Positions 40,599 to 51,345 of a stretch of 64,000 nucleotides of DNA are shown one piece after another. Origin of the DNA: Echinarachnius parma. Taxonomy: Eukaryota > Echinodermata > Echinoidea > Clypeasteroida > Echinarachniidae. The stretch lies in NCBI GenBank assembly GCA_037951105.1, contig JBAMJV010002973.1, positions 1-64,000 of the forward strand, read 5' to 3'. The notes beneath the pieces were generated by a model that did no database searches, was not told the origin of the DNA, and saw nothing but the letters and a program-made list of their open reading frames with translations. Position 1 is the stretch's first letter; every line of letters begins with the position of its first letter. The position numbers and the translations under genes are program-made.

Positions 40599-41140
40599 AC
40601 CAAATTACTGAAGTCATCAAGGAACCAGATTCAAGACATTGAGATGCAATCAACGTCCCTTGTTCTACCCTTCCTCCAAAACAAACAAACGCTCTTGAGC
40701 CAAGGTCTTCCAGAATCATCCGTTGTCAAAAAATTTGTCAAGTCTTCATAGAGACATTTCAACATTGTCCCTTGTTCTACCCTCCCTCCAAAACCAACAA
40801 AAGCACTCACGACAAGGTCTTCTTGAATCATCTGTAGACCAAACTTCTCAAGTCATCAAGGAACCAGATCAAGACATCAAGATTCTATCAACATCCCTTG
40901 TTCTATCCTCCCACCCAAATCAAGAAAAGCACTTGAGCCAAGATCTTTGGGAATCGACCAACTCGTGAAGCTGCCATGGAAGCAAGATTTAAGACCTTCA
41001 AATGCCATTCAACATTTCCCCTCGTTCTACCCTCCCACCCTCCATAAACCATGCAAAGCATTTGAGCCGAGATCTTCCAAGAGAATTGATCAACATCGTC
41101 CCCTCTGTTCTACCCTCCCTCCCTTGAAACCAAGAAGATT
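40445..41140 (+). repeat. Degenerate tandem array, 7 units of 80-126 bp
   Basis: CCCTTGTTCTACCCTCCCTC recurs near 40449, 40531, 40657, 40767, 40895, 41015 and 41099. Each is followed by CAACAAAAGCACTCAAGCCAAGGTCTT-like words. Unit lengths and frames vary. Confidence 0.7.
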
Positions 41141-41846
41141 GATGCAAGTTCACCTGGTCATTGGGCATTACACACAACCAAAAGCAATCGTCATCCCCAC
41201 AGGTAAGTCAAAAGCTCAGTCACACTGCCAAACCGACAGAAAAACCCTGGCTAAATATATTAGGGGTGATGTCCAATTACTAGATGTTCAAAGTCTATCT
41301 TTTATTAGTGTGCTGTCTGGCTTGTCACTTCAGGGTCTGGAACTGGACCCCACACTGAAACAAGCCCAACCCTACTCATCATCACACAGATAAAAGACTT
41401 ACTCCAATTGGCAAGAATTTGTTGGTTTGGTGGTGTGGCTTGGTTTAAAGGTAGGTACCTGTTGTGGCATTATTGCATTGTGCATGTGGCACGTTGGCAC
41501 TAAGCTAGACCTAAATTATATTCCGATAGGCAATGTATTATTTATGAGGCGAGCTGACCCAATAATATGCAATGTATACAGGAAAAAAGTCCTGTTGTGG
41601 CATAGATGGGCATAATTTGGTTTTGAACCAGGGACTTTGCAATTTAAAACATGTCACTTGTATTTTTGCCCCCAAATACCCCAAAGTTTTGTGAGTTTGG
41701 ACTGAAAATGTATTTAACTAATTGCCCAGCAAATATCTCAATAATATAAATATACTTTATACCGACACTATAATAAAGTGCATAAAGAATAAGATAGTAG
41801 CTGTAGTGGTAGTGGTAGTATCATTATTACTATTATTATTATTATT
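41141..41846. other. No gene seen; ends in (ATT)n
   Basis: Non-coding by eye. An ATT microsatellite at 41821-41846 abuts the next element. Confidence 0.35.
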
Positions 41847-42210
41847 AAAGGGATGCCTGTAAAGTGTCTAACTACACGAAAATTACTTGGAGATTCAATG
41901 TTTCTCTTCTACCGTGTTGTTTAGCTTATGGTAAGAGAAGAAGAAAATAGGGTTAGATTTTTTCAAATGCCCCTTAAGTATGACGATTTCTATCATTCAG
42001 CTCAAAAGCGTTAATGAACGGTCATAAACCTCATAAACGTCCGTTGTAAAAGCTGACGCATATTTTCGCTTTTTTTAACCAGGAAAGCAGTGTTCTTTTT
42101 CAATGAAACTTTCGCACATCATTCAGACATATCTTACAATGATTTTGGGACAGGACTGAAGTCTCAAATGTCATTTTGGGTTATATCTGACACTTTACAG
42201 GTGCACCTTT
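41847..42210. mobile_element. TTAA-type MITE (GGGATGCCTG family)
   Basis: TTAAAGGGATGCCTGTAAAG at the left and CTTTACAGGTGCACCTTTAA at the right, inverted. TTAA at both ends. No ORF. Confidence 0.6.
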
Positions 42211-43640
42211 AATATTATTTACATTATCTTTATCAGTATCGGTATTATTAATGATTAATTGACTAAAACGTAACATTGAAATGTGAAAAATTAGGACGTA
42301 TTGACCATTTTATTTGAAGTTGTAATTTTGAATCATTTTTGTTAATTTCAATATTACTATTTATAGTGTTTCCTCACAATATAGAGTAATGCTAGCTCTT
42401 TTACCATATTTACGTGATCATAATCGTTCTGAATCTAGTAAGGAAGAGACATACTTCGCGAAAATAATGTGGATAAAACAGTATTATCTACGTATACAGT
42501 AAATTAAAGGTATATGCGAATACAAATTTGTCATGTACAGTACAGAGAGATTATCTGCACCATATTTATGCACCTGACATAACTAAGCTTGAAAGGGTTA
42601 TGCCCACAATTGGGTGTATACTGGAAAATCATTTTGATTCATTACTTATTGACAAAACTATGGAGAGTGATACAACCTCGTGTTTATAAAAAGAAGAACC
42701 TCAACACTCTTATTGATATTTATACACTGAAAAATGAAACAGTGATATTTCGGACACAATATATGAATTCATCATAATATGCATCTAAACAAGTTATACA
42801 TGTAGATGGAGTGCAAGACTGCAAGCAAATATTTGCATGAAGCAAGAAACTGTAGATATTTGATTATAACAATTTCTTAGTAATTCAACCATACATGTAC
42901 TTGATGTGTGCAAACAAAACAATCAGAGCAGTTTGAAATTCGAACCCTTGAAAATATCTGTACTTTTATGTGTGATATCTGTACACTTTTATCTGTAATA
43001 TTGGGCCATTATTTGATAATTGGGAGAGATAAGGATGGCAAGTTTGTCTACTTGACGTGTGCAAAAAAGCAATGAAGGCAGTTTGAAATTTGAACCCTTT
43101 AAAATATCTGTACCCTTTTATTTGACAAGTTCATTTGAGATGTTTGCACTGGCTCTTAATTGCTTGCTCATGCCAATGTCAATAAATAAAAGCTAACAAT
43201 AGGAATATGTTTCTTTACAACTAATAAATGCATGCCTATCTGTTATCATCGTTCACAACGTACAGAATGCTTGTCAGTTCTGCATTGCGGCCATGGCAGC
43301 CATTTTGTTGATTACTGAGAGGGAGTTTTCTGGTATGAAATCCATTTAGACCAAAAGCCATTGGGGATATTGCAGCTTCTTTTAGTCCAATTAAACGGGT
43401 AAGTTATTGTTCCATTTCGATATTATACAAATAGTGCATGGTTTGGAGTTGAATATACCAAATATGCACTGATACATTTTGAATTTTAATTGTATTGAGG
43501 CCGTAGGCCAAGTGCAGTGTAATACATTGGTGAAATACAAAATTTAGAGGTGTGTATTGTGTAATGTAAACAGATGAAAATACAAACTATATAAAACATG
43601 GGGACAAAGCACACTAGTCTACTAAATACACATTTAATGA
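42211..43640. other. No gene; one tandem duplication
   Basis: AT-rich. The words GCAGTTTGAAATT(C/T)GAACCC and AAAATATCTGTAC recur at 42920-42975 and 43075-43120, a duplication with about 155-bp spacing. No exon. Confidence 0.4.
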
Positions 43641-43705
43641 AAGCCGAACCCGAGACCTCCGGGTTGTTAGATCAGCGCCCTACCAACTGAGCTAGAAAGC
43701 CCTTG
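43640..43705 (-). repeat. tRNA-like SINE head
   Basis: On the minus strand: GGGCTTTCTAGCTCAGTTGG, then GTAGGGCG (A box) and GGTCTCGGGTTCG (B box). The T-arm is not closed (GGCTTTC where CCC is expected), so it is not a functional tRNA gene. Confidence 0.5.
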
Positions 43706-44085
43706 TGCTGGTTGTATACTCAGACCTATCCAATTAATCTATGATGGAGAAGGTTGTTGCGCCCCCCCCCCCCCCCCCCCCCCCATTTAATAACCTTTTA
43801 ATGTAGAGAAATTACTATAGCGAGGAAAATGGTGCCTAGAATTGAAACTGTCCTCTTTAATGGAATACCAAGCCCTCAATTGCTCTTTACACATAATGGC
43901 CCTGGCTATGCCCCGTGACATATTTGTGATATTCCATGTACAAAATCATGATAGATATTCTTCAATTTGACGTCAGAGTCACATGAGAAAGGACAGCAAC
44001 TTGTTAAAGATGAATTCCAGTTTTGGGAAAGAAGCCGAATACATCTATATTGATCATTATTGTTGAATAAGTATTGAAATAGGGC

Positions 44086-44874
44086 TTGTGTGGTAAAATC
44101 GGAACAAGCATCGTTAAATACAGAAATATCGGAAGAAATTCAATGTCCGCGTGTGAAATTTATAAATCCACCGCCAGTTCGGACCTGTCCACGCCGCTAG
44201 CGCTGGGGGAGATATCGACAAGCTGGGGACAAGCCCGTATAATAGCGAACACCTCGTGTACTCGCACGTGGTCATTGTACGTAGCGTATGGGCGATTCCG
44301 GAGTTGGCGATCTCTATCTGCAGCAGATCAAGTTATAATTTTGCAAATATATCAATTAGTAGGCGGTTTCTTGGCCAAATTTGGATAATCCTATATTAGT
44401 ACAATTATATTCTTTAACATTATTGGTAATAAGAGCTTCCATTTCATTTTTTTGAGAGGGGGCAATTCCAAAACTGGCCTTTACCTTTAAGAAATCGCTG
44501 TAAATTTTGGTTAATCAGGGCATGAATAACTTGTATCATTATTTCTATACAAATTCTGTACAAACTTCTACTGATTAAGTAACAACATTGAGCTAGTGTT
44601 AACAAATGTTTATTGGCCCAATGGAGTTCATGATATTATCCCCAAAAAATAATTATCGAAATGCTTAAATGGCACATTGTACACATTACGAATGTAAATG
44701 CATGCAGGAAAATAAGCCAAACGTTCTAGAGCAATAATGTCCGCGCCGCTATTAAAAATAGCATGCCATGCAGCCTGTACACCCGGCTATGGATTGAAAA
44801 GGTGAAGAACATGTGAAAAAGTAGTTACAATAAAACAAAGCTCCCCGGTGAGTAAAAATATATTTTCTTTACAG
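44086..44874 (+). promoter_or_regulatory. GC/CpG-rich segment, candidate promoter
   Basis: Around 44140-44330 the sequence is CpG-rich compared with the AT-rich surroundings. It lies about 0.6 kb upstream of a well-formed first coding exon, so it is a reasonable candidate for that gene's promoter and 5' UTR exon. No specific sites are identified. Confidence 0.3.
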
Positions 44875-45009
44875 GTTTGCTTCACCGAGACAAGAATGGG
44901 CATTGTCGGCGATAAGGGCCGAAGGCGGAATTCACCCGAAACTTCGCGAACGATCGGGGATGTAGGCACCACTCCAAGAAGACGTCGTTCATCCAAAGCC
45001 TCAAAGAAA
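44875..45009 (+). CDS. First coding exon of an unrecognised gene
   Basis: The acceptor TTTTCTTTACAG precedes GTTTGCTTCACCGAGACAAG, then ATG at 44896 and 38 codons: MGIVGDKGRRRNSPETSRTI, then GDVGTTPRRRRSSKASKK, and donor GTAAGT in phase 0. Both splice signals are strong, the segment is GC-richer than its flanks, and the peptide is basic and probably disordered (possibly a cytosolic or nuclear N-terminus). No family is recognised and no second exon is found in the window. The gene should continue on the plus strand, possibly beyond 64 kb. Confidence 0.55.
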
Positions 45010-45302
45010 GTAAGTTGATATTATATTGAGTTTGGTACGAATATTAACACAGCATTATGTATTCTCGAATGTAGATTATATTGAAGAATACTGAAGACAG
45101 CGAACAAAATTAAGGGACAGTTATGCATTGGTGTCCTTTATCAACTTGCTTTACTCAGATATCAGGCATAGAGCTTTATTGCAACTGCTAGCATACTCCT
45201 GATAAGTAGTGTTTTAATGGAAACATCATATAGATATAGCATATAAAACAGCACATACATGCATTATGTGTTATGATTCTCTTCATCAGTAGTACGTGTA
45301 GT

Positions 45303-45474
45303 AAGCAAATAATTACCGTTGGTGAAGGTGATGGGACAATCTATCACTTCCAAGGCGATCTGGATGTAGCTATCTTTCCGAAGCGAAGCTGAGGAAAGAT
45401 AGCGTATACATTCAGATCGCCGAGGAAGTGATAGATTGTCCCATCGCCTGAAACCAAAAGGTGATTATTTGCTT
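45303..45474. mobile_element. Foldback MITE with ~70-bp arms
   Basis: AGCAAATAATTACC on the left and GGTGATTATTTGCT on the right, with long inner arms (GATGGGACAATCTATCACTT against AAGTGATAGATTGTCCCATC). Only a ~13-base loop separates them. A single strand would form a long near-perfect hairpin. Confidence 0.7.
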
Positions 45475-45487
45475 TATATTCCACATT

Positions 45488-45750
45488 GAACTTAGATCTA
45501 GTCTAGTAGTACTAATATACTACTACTAGTACTAGTAGTAGTAGTGTAAGCAGGCCTACCCCTAGTCTACTCTAAGTACTCTAATGCCCGGCGCAGACAG
45601 AGCCGACTCGACTGGTTCACATCGAACTTAGATCTAGTCTAGTAGTACTACTAGTACTGTACTAGTACTGTAGTCTAAGCAGGCCTACCCCTAGACTAGT
45701 CTACTCTAAGTACTCAGAATGCCCGGCGCAGACAGAGCCGACTCGACTGA
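45488..45750 (+). repeat. Tandem duplication of ~135 bp with CTAG/AGTACT words
   Basis: AACTTAGATCTAGTCTAGTA to GAGCCGACTCGACTG occurs at 45488-45611 and again at 45628-45750. It is rich in TAGTACTAGTA palindromes. Confidence 0.65.
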
Positions 45751-45930
45751 TTGTCATTCCGATCGGCTCAGTTTTCAGTGCCTCGCGACACACATTTTGC
45801 CAGTCGAGAGACAGTCGGATGCCAGTTGGGGCCGATTCAACACGATAAATCTGCTCCGACCGACCAGGCCCAACTCTAGCCTGATTAAAGCCAGTCGGAT
45901 CTGGTCGAGTCGGCTCTGTCTGCGCCGGGC
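45721..45930. mobile_element. MITE with 28-bp TIR (GCCCGGCGCAGAC)
   Basis: GCCCGGCGCAGACAGAGCCG at the left and CGGCTCTGTCTGCGCCGGGC at the right. A solo TIR copy is at 45588-45613. No ORF of note. Confidence 0.65.
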
Positions 45931-46073
45931 TTAAGTCTAACTTCTAAGTCTAAGTACTGTTACTACTACGTTTGATCTACTTACCAACAATGACTTGTTA
46001 TTCCAATTTCGGTAACAGGGTAATTCCAAAAGCTAAAACGCGAAATGTAAACTCCAAAAAAACAGTTCAAAAG

Positions 46074-46295
46074 TCAACAAACGCGAAAATAGAGTCTCCC
46101 CAACACTTGGTCTAGCGCTTTCAAGTCCACGTCAGACAATTCGTTAAAAAGTATGCTTCCAGCATCGCAATAATCTTGGAACACTTTCAGGCTGAACTTA
46201 AGTTGTCGCTTTGTATTTTTACTTTCACTCTCCAGTAAAAACGTGTCCATTTCATCCTCATCCAAAAGCTCAAACCTTCTGTTTGTGGCCGTCAT
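46074..46295 (-). pseudogene. Crypton/KIAA1958-like N-terminal fragment
   Basis: The ATG at 46295 gives MTATNRRFELLDEDEMDTFL, then SKNTKRQLKFSLKVFQDYC and LKALDQVLGRLYFRVC, then TGA. This resembles the N-terminal helical domain before the tyrosine-recombinase-derived domain in ZMYM2/QRICH1/KIAA1958-type (Crypton-derived) proteins: acidic start, E/S-x-N-T-K, a helix ending in an F-x-x-Y/F, then the LDxxLxxFY-like block. The following catalytic region is absent. It may be a captured exon, a truncated element or a short gene. Confidence 0.45.
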
Positions 46296-46345
46296 TTTAG
46301 TAGAGTACACAGAACGAGCATGCAAACAGTATATGTACGATACTA

Positions 46346-46453
46346 CAACAGGGGCGTCGATCTGTTCGGAAAACACAATGCAATTGTTCACAAACAATGC
46401 TCGCCCCGGCCAATGCATTGTGTTTTCCGAACAGCTGATCGACGCCTCTGATG
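46346..46453. mobile_element. Palindromic MITE related to 1490-1591
   Basis: CAGGGGCGTCGATCTGTTCG at the left and CGAACAGCTGATCGACGCCT at the right. It shares the core words ACACAATGCA and CAATTGTTCACAAACAATGC with the first copy but lacks half of the inner stem. Confidence 0.6.
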
Positions 46454-47225
46454 TACAGTGCATAGCGTATGCAGTGTACTACGTATACCGTATGCACAAC
46501 GAATACAATTAAATTTGTAATTCGCGCGCATAGAGTTATCGCGCCACTTATTGGTATTCAATTCAATGCAACCGCGGAGTGTAGATAGTACTTTTTATCT
46601 AGTGAGTGCAACGCACTTTCACCCAAGATATCTACAGAGTGTACCGATGGGCGAAACTATATTTAATCACGTGATTAACTTTTGACCAATCGTAGAGCAA
46701 GATTCTTAGTATGTGGAATATAATGGTTGTTATAGGGTCTCCGCGACGGACTAGCGTAGGATGTATGCACTGAACCCCTCGGTGCGGACGCGTCCAGTAT
46801 GTATAGGGTACGTCATTACAAAATATGTTGTTTTCTTTTAAAATAAAGAGTTGAGATTTGATATGGATGCAAAAGTATTTCTATGCTTTGGTGTGTATTG
46901 TAATGTATCTCATGTTTTATCATTATAATAGTTATGATAAAATTAATGTCTGATACTAAATAAACCCCTTAATACACGATGGAACACGCCACCGATTAGG
47001 CAGACGGTATCCACATCTAGCGATCTGATTGGTTGATGATTTATCTCATGAATTAGTAATGCCTTATTTTCTTTGCTCATTAATAAATTACTGCGAATCG
47101 AGTGACTAAAGGCTATATATGGGAGCCAGTTAATAGTATATAGCTCTCTCACAGCTAGCTAGCTCGCGATCGCACAGAGAATCTCCAAGCCATATATAGC
47201 CTTGACTAAAGGCTACTGCTTGAGC
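46454..47225. other. No gene seen
   Basis: Non-coding by eye. CTATATATGG/CCATATATAG words near 47110 and 47195 may mark an eroded inverted repeat at the left of the Harbinger relic. Confidence 0.35.
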
Positions 47226-47249
47226 TGCATCGACCAAGTGTCCCTCGAA

Positions 47250-47875
47250 GTTGTTGGGTGCCGGAGGAAGGACGGATACAACCAACTAATGAGGGAGCTG
47301 GAAGACGAAGACCAAGAATCAATCACGAACTGTTTAGGGTAATCCTGGCAATGTTTAAAAAGTCAGAGGAGACTACATGAAATGCTGGAGAATTAGGACA
47401 TATTCTTCAGGGAAGCCCTTTCGCCCGTCCTGAAGATGGCCATTACCTTCATACAACTGGCCACGGGTGACAGCTACAAGACGCACATGTATAGCTTCAA
47501 GATAGCCCACAATACCATTTCACTCATAATACGTGAGGTATTTATTGCCATCATGGAGGAAATATGCTGACGAGTTCGTGAGGTGCCCTACCTGCCAACA
47601 AGAATGGAAAGCAGTCGCCCAGGGCTTCGAAGACCGACGAATTCTCCCCATACCATCATGATCATTGGTGCCATAGACGGCAAGCATGTTTCAATCAAGT
47701 GCCTGAGGATAGTTGGTCATTATTATACAACTACAAAGGTTTCTATTCTATTGTACTCATGGCCCTTGCCGACATCGAGTACAATTTTGTTTGTGGGTAG
47801 ATGTCGGATCCGAAGGCTCTACCTCTGATGCCCAGCGTTTCGTCCGTGAAGTTGACGAGGCCTTTCCTCTGCTTC
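47250..47875 (+). pseudogene. PIF/Harbinger transposase relic
   Basis: Shifting frames show DGYNQLMRELEDEDQESI, then GAIDGKHVSIKC, YNYKGFYSIVLMALADIEYN and, after a shift, VDVGSEGSTSDAQRFVRE. The GAIDGKH and SDAxxF boxes are the DDE_Tnp_4 signatures. Several stops and shifts. Confidence 0.7.
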
Positions 47876-48072
47876 CTCGCCACGTTCGTCGTCCCTCGCT
47901 TCCTTTTTGAGGCAGGTACCTCGGCTGCTGGGGGCAGCTCATTTCCTGAGGCTCCTGAAGGCAGGTCGAGCTCCGAGCTGGGATCCTCTTGTTCAGCCAA
48001 CGCAGGTGACTCCGGGGCCAGCGGGGGCGATGGGGACCTAGGCAGCTCACTGACTTCGTCCTCGTCGTCACT
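47780..48072 (-). pseudogene. Harbinger second-ORF fragment (acidic linker, basic patch)
   Basis: The minus-strand frame reads SDDEDEVSELPRSPSPPLAP, then AEVPASKRKRGTTNVARKQR. A TGA interrupts it just upstream (after LLIEQEDAS). The expected Myb/SANT-like domain is not seen. Composition supports a real former coding region. Confidence 0.45.
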
Positions 48073-48214
48073 CCCTTCTTCGCTTCAACTGGCATCTTCT
48101 TGTTCGATCAGTAGTTGTAGCTTCTTCAAATGTTGACTGCGGTATAATTCCAACCCGTGTATAGCGCGCAGAGCAGCGACAGCAGTCGTCCTGCTAGGCA
48201 ACTAATCGCAGCGC

Positions 48215-48320
48215 TAGCGAGCTAAAGCGAGCGGCAACCAGCGACTGCGAGCGGCAACCAGCGACTGCGAGCAAAAGCGAACGGTGTACGAGCTAGACCC
48301 GCAGTGTAGCGAGCGGCAAG
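48215..48320 (+). repeat. Short tandem repeat (GCGACTGCGAGCGGCAACCA)
   Basis: About 20-bp units around GCGAGCGGCAACCAGCGACT, 2-3 clear copies and then decay (GCGAGCAAAAGCGA...). Confidence 0.55.
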
Positions 48321-48559
48321 CGCAACGGTTCGTGCTGCTGCGAGCGGTGTGCGAGCAATAGCGCAGCAATACACGCAATCGTGCGAAAGACAATGAGCTA
48401 AAGCGAGGTAAATCGTGTGGGAAACGCAGCTATAGGCAGTGACGCGCGCTCCAAAAAGAGAGGTGCGAATGATTGCGTATACCTGCGCTAGGTCACTAGG
48501 GGCATACGCTAGGGGCATATTTTGTTCCAGAAGGGCTGACGTATTTTGCCCGAGTACCA

Positions 48560-50130
48560 TCTTCCCCATTTTCACCTGACAAGCAACAACAAAAAAGTTA
48601 CAAAGATCACAATTTAACCGGCCGAAAGTGATGTATTTTGTATGATTTGCCCGAATTTGACATGATATTGCCGGAATATTGGGTGCGTTTTGCCCGCATG
48701 TGGACGAATTTAAAACTCTAGGGGGCTGCAGCCGCCCCCCCCCCCCCCCCTCACCCAGCCTTCCGACCCCTACGTGTATGGTTCGAACCGACTAAGTTAT
48801 TTCGAACATTTGATTTCTAAAATGTAATATATTTCGAGGTATAGGTTGTTGTCAGTGATAAAAACGAATAACTTGTACACGTGTTAATGTAATGCTCCTA
48901 GTGAAAAATGTTTGATTGATTTGAGATGGGATAATGCAGGGTTTTTAGCAAGTTTGCAATAGCTTCTGAATAGAAATCGAGCACTGAGAGGGAAACTAAG
49001 CTGGGGGAACACCCATGGCTCAATCAGTATAAAATGTGGCACATTCAAATCTCGCCGAAGCCTTTTTTTAATTGCTCAGATTGCATGTATTAGTTTGACT
49101 TTACTTTACTTTACTTAATTTTTACTTAATTTTAGTTCAGTTTAGTTAAGTATAGTAAACAGAGTTTAACTGGTGGTGAAGGGAACATCATGTTTCTCTC
49201 CGAGGAATTTGAAATGCTATTGAAGGAAGAGTATAAATCCCGAGACGTAGTCGACGCGGACTTATTGTCTTCACGAAATAGCATTTCAAATACCGAGGGA
49301 ACATTCCACGATGTTTCGACAACAAAGTTAACATCTGTTATGTTATATGACTTAATTTATGTACAAAAGTAACGCATCTTTACACTTTAAACTTTACATT
49401 TGAGCTCGATTAGGAAATGTGGCTTTTCGACGTGATGTTATGTTGACAAGTCATTATGACGTCATAATATAATCCCTCTTTGATTGCGCATATAAATTGC
49501 TGACATCGCGCACGCAAGCGAACAATTACTTCCAGCATGGAACATAACACCTGTAATCGATAGCATCGCTTTCATTTTTGTCTCCTGTATCGATATATCG
49601 CAGCTCTTCTGTGCTACATACTGAAATATGTTAACATCACATTACTGTGGTTAGCCAATCAATGACTCGTAGTTGGCCAAGTCAGATAACATAACCTTAT
49701 CTGATATAGTTATAAATAATAACTTACTAAGATAGTACAAAATGATTCCACAACAAATTAAAAACACAGAAACCGATGGAGAAATTACTCAATCACCACA
49801 CTCGAGGATAAAAACAAGTCACAAGTTCTAAGTCATAACGCCTTGTTCTTTGAAACAAACACACAGGTTTGTCATCTAGTTTGTCATTCCTTGTTATAAG
49901 TTCCGTATGGATCTAAGGAAATACACCATGACAAAAAATGATAACTGTAAATTATATTCGTCATGACTCATTGCAAAATTATTGTCAAAACACTTCCATA
50001 ACTATTTCTTTTTACCACAAGAGTGGAATCCAGGGGCTAAGTGCATCCCTCGATAGAATAAATGTCCATCTTTTATGAAATACATAATGCTGATCTAAAA
50101 GGGATTTACCCTTCAGATTGCCCTTCACTT
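48560..50130. other. No gene; poly-C, hairpin and tRNA-like scrap
   Basis: Poly-C at about 48735-48751. A degenerate tRNA-like stretch near 49013-49065 (ATGGCTCAATCAGTAT...ATTCAAATCTCG). A hairpin at 49200-49300 pairs GAATTTGAAATGCTATT with AATAGCATTTCAAATAC. No exon. Confidence 0.35.
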
Positions 50131-50159
50131 TGGGATGTCACAGTGGATTCTGCGAGACA

Positions 50160-50369
50160 TGTACATGAGGGAAAGATGTGTTTGATCCGTTAATGACCAT
50201 ATTCCCAATTGCGAGGTTTGGGGTCAGTAAGTTTGGCCACAAACTCAACATATCATTTCGATATGTCGAGTCGAATTTGCAATGCGAACGAGTAAGGATT
50301 ATAAACATGCCCGATGCGTCCGAGGATTTCATCAATACTAACCTGATATATGATCCAGAATTGTTTAAT
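50160..50369 (+). CDS. Possible orphan exon (doubtful)
   Basis: A frame open from about 50163 encodes FDPLMTIFPIARFGVSKFGH, then SFRYVESNLQCERVRIINMP and LIYDPELFN, followed by a good donor (GTAAGT at 50370). The composition looks protein-like, but there is no clear acceptor and no homologue I recognise. It may be an exon of the gene starting at 44896, a transposon remnant, or chance. Confidence 0.25.
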
Positions 50370-50559
50370 AGTAAGTTAAGAATATAAGTTTAGTTTATCC
50401 ACCTTGCATGTATCATCATGTTCAGTAAAACCTTTAAAATAAGTCAGTATATAGGTAGTATAATTATAAAATGCTTATATTTTGTGACATATTTTATCAA
50501 AATGCAGGCGGGGAAGGGGGAACTCTTAATTCGGAATTAAGTGGGAAGGAATTGGGCTA

Positions 50560-50702
50560 TTATGCTTCCCTGGGAGTTGAGATGGTGCACATGATAATTG
50601 TGCGGGTTTGTACCTGTACCTGATGACCAATGGTAATAATGCGGCTCTGAATAGGGTACCTAGATACATGGCGCTCTATAAATGCTATATGTTGTTATTA
50701 TT
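50560..50702 (+). repeat. Old SINE-like fragment with (TTA)n tail
   Basis: Contains TTCCCTGGGAGTTGAG, a stretch ending GGCGCTCTATAAATGCTATA, and a TTATTATTATTT tail. This is the layout of the SINE 3' part in plus orientation, strongly diverged. Confidence 0.4.
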
Positions 50703-51189
50703 ATTTAAAGGGACTGTCCGCCTTTTACAAATCGTCTGAACAGTTTCCAGTAGACGGATGAGGATGAATGTAACACGCACAAAAAATTCAGATCGAACAG
50801 CCCTGTAATTTGGATTCTACGAATGAAAAACGAATGCGCCCCTCCACCAAACTATATATCGGTCAATAAAGGAGTTTAACTGATTAAGCATAATATTACA
50901 ACAATATTGTACTTATTCTTGTAAAGGTATTGTGAAGCCGACATTTGTAAAGGTATGTCACGGAAAAAAGATCTAAAAAATGAAGAATATATAATTACAT
51001 GTAGTCAGTTTAAGCGAGGTTTGGTTATTTTGTTTAGTATTTGCTTAATACAGCATGCCGTTGTTATTTGTGCGTGGGTCACGTAGCTAGCGCGGGTTAC
51101 GTAGGGGTCACGCATAGCAATGTGGTACTCCGTGGAATTCGTGTGCGAACTTTCTCACCGGGTGAATACACGTATAATGCACAATTAAA

Positions 51190-51345
51190 CGTTGGACGAC
51201 GGTTTATTAGTTTTAGGTCTATAACTATAAAAGATATTTACGATTGAAGTGTTCAGATGTTAAGTTATCCTCTGGATCGTCAAAACCGTGTACAACGTGA
51301 GCGCAATGAATTAGTGAACATCTCTTATATCAACCATCTTGTCAA
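51190..51345. repeat. Fragment of the TTAA/AGTAAC MITE family
   Basis: ATATTTACGATTGAAGTGTT and GCAATGAATTAGTGAACATC match interior parts of the copies at 54816 and 59984. The ends are missing. Confidence 0.5.

Larger units (their letters stand above)
47226..48110. mobile_element. Decayed PIF/Harbinger transposon
   Basis: The plus strand carries broken transposase; the minus strand at the right carries a fragment of a second acidic/basic protein. PIF/Harbinger elements classically encode a DDE transposase and a Myb/SANT-like protein, and convergent genes fit. TIRs are not resolved. Confidence 0.6.

Noticed and set aside
48222..48575. 117-codon minus-strand frame rich in Ala/Arg
   Set aside because: Arises from the GCGAGC tandem repeat.
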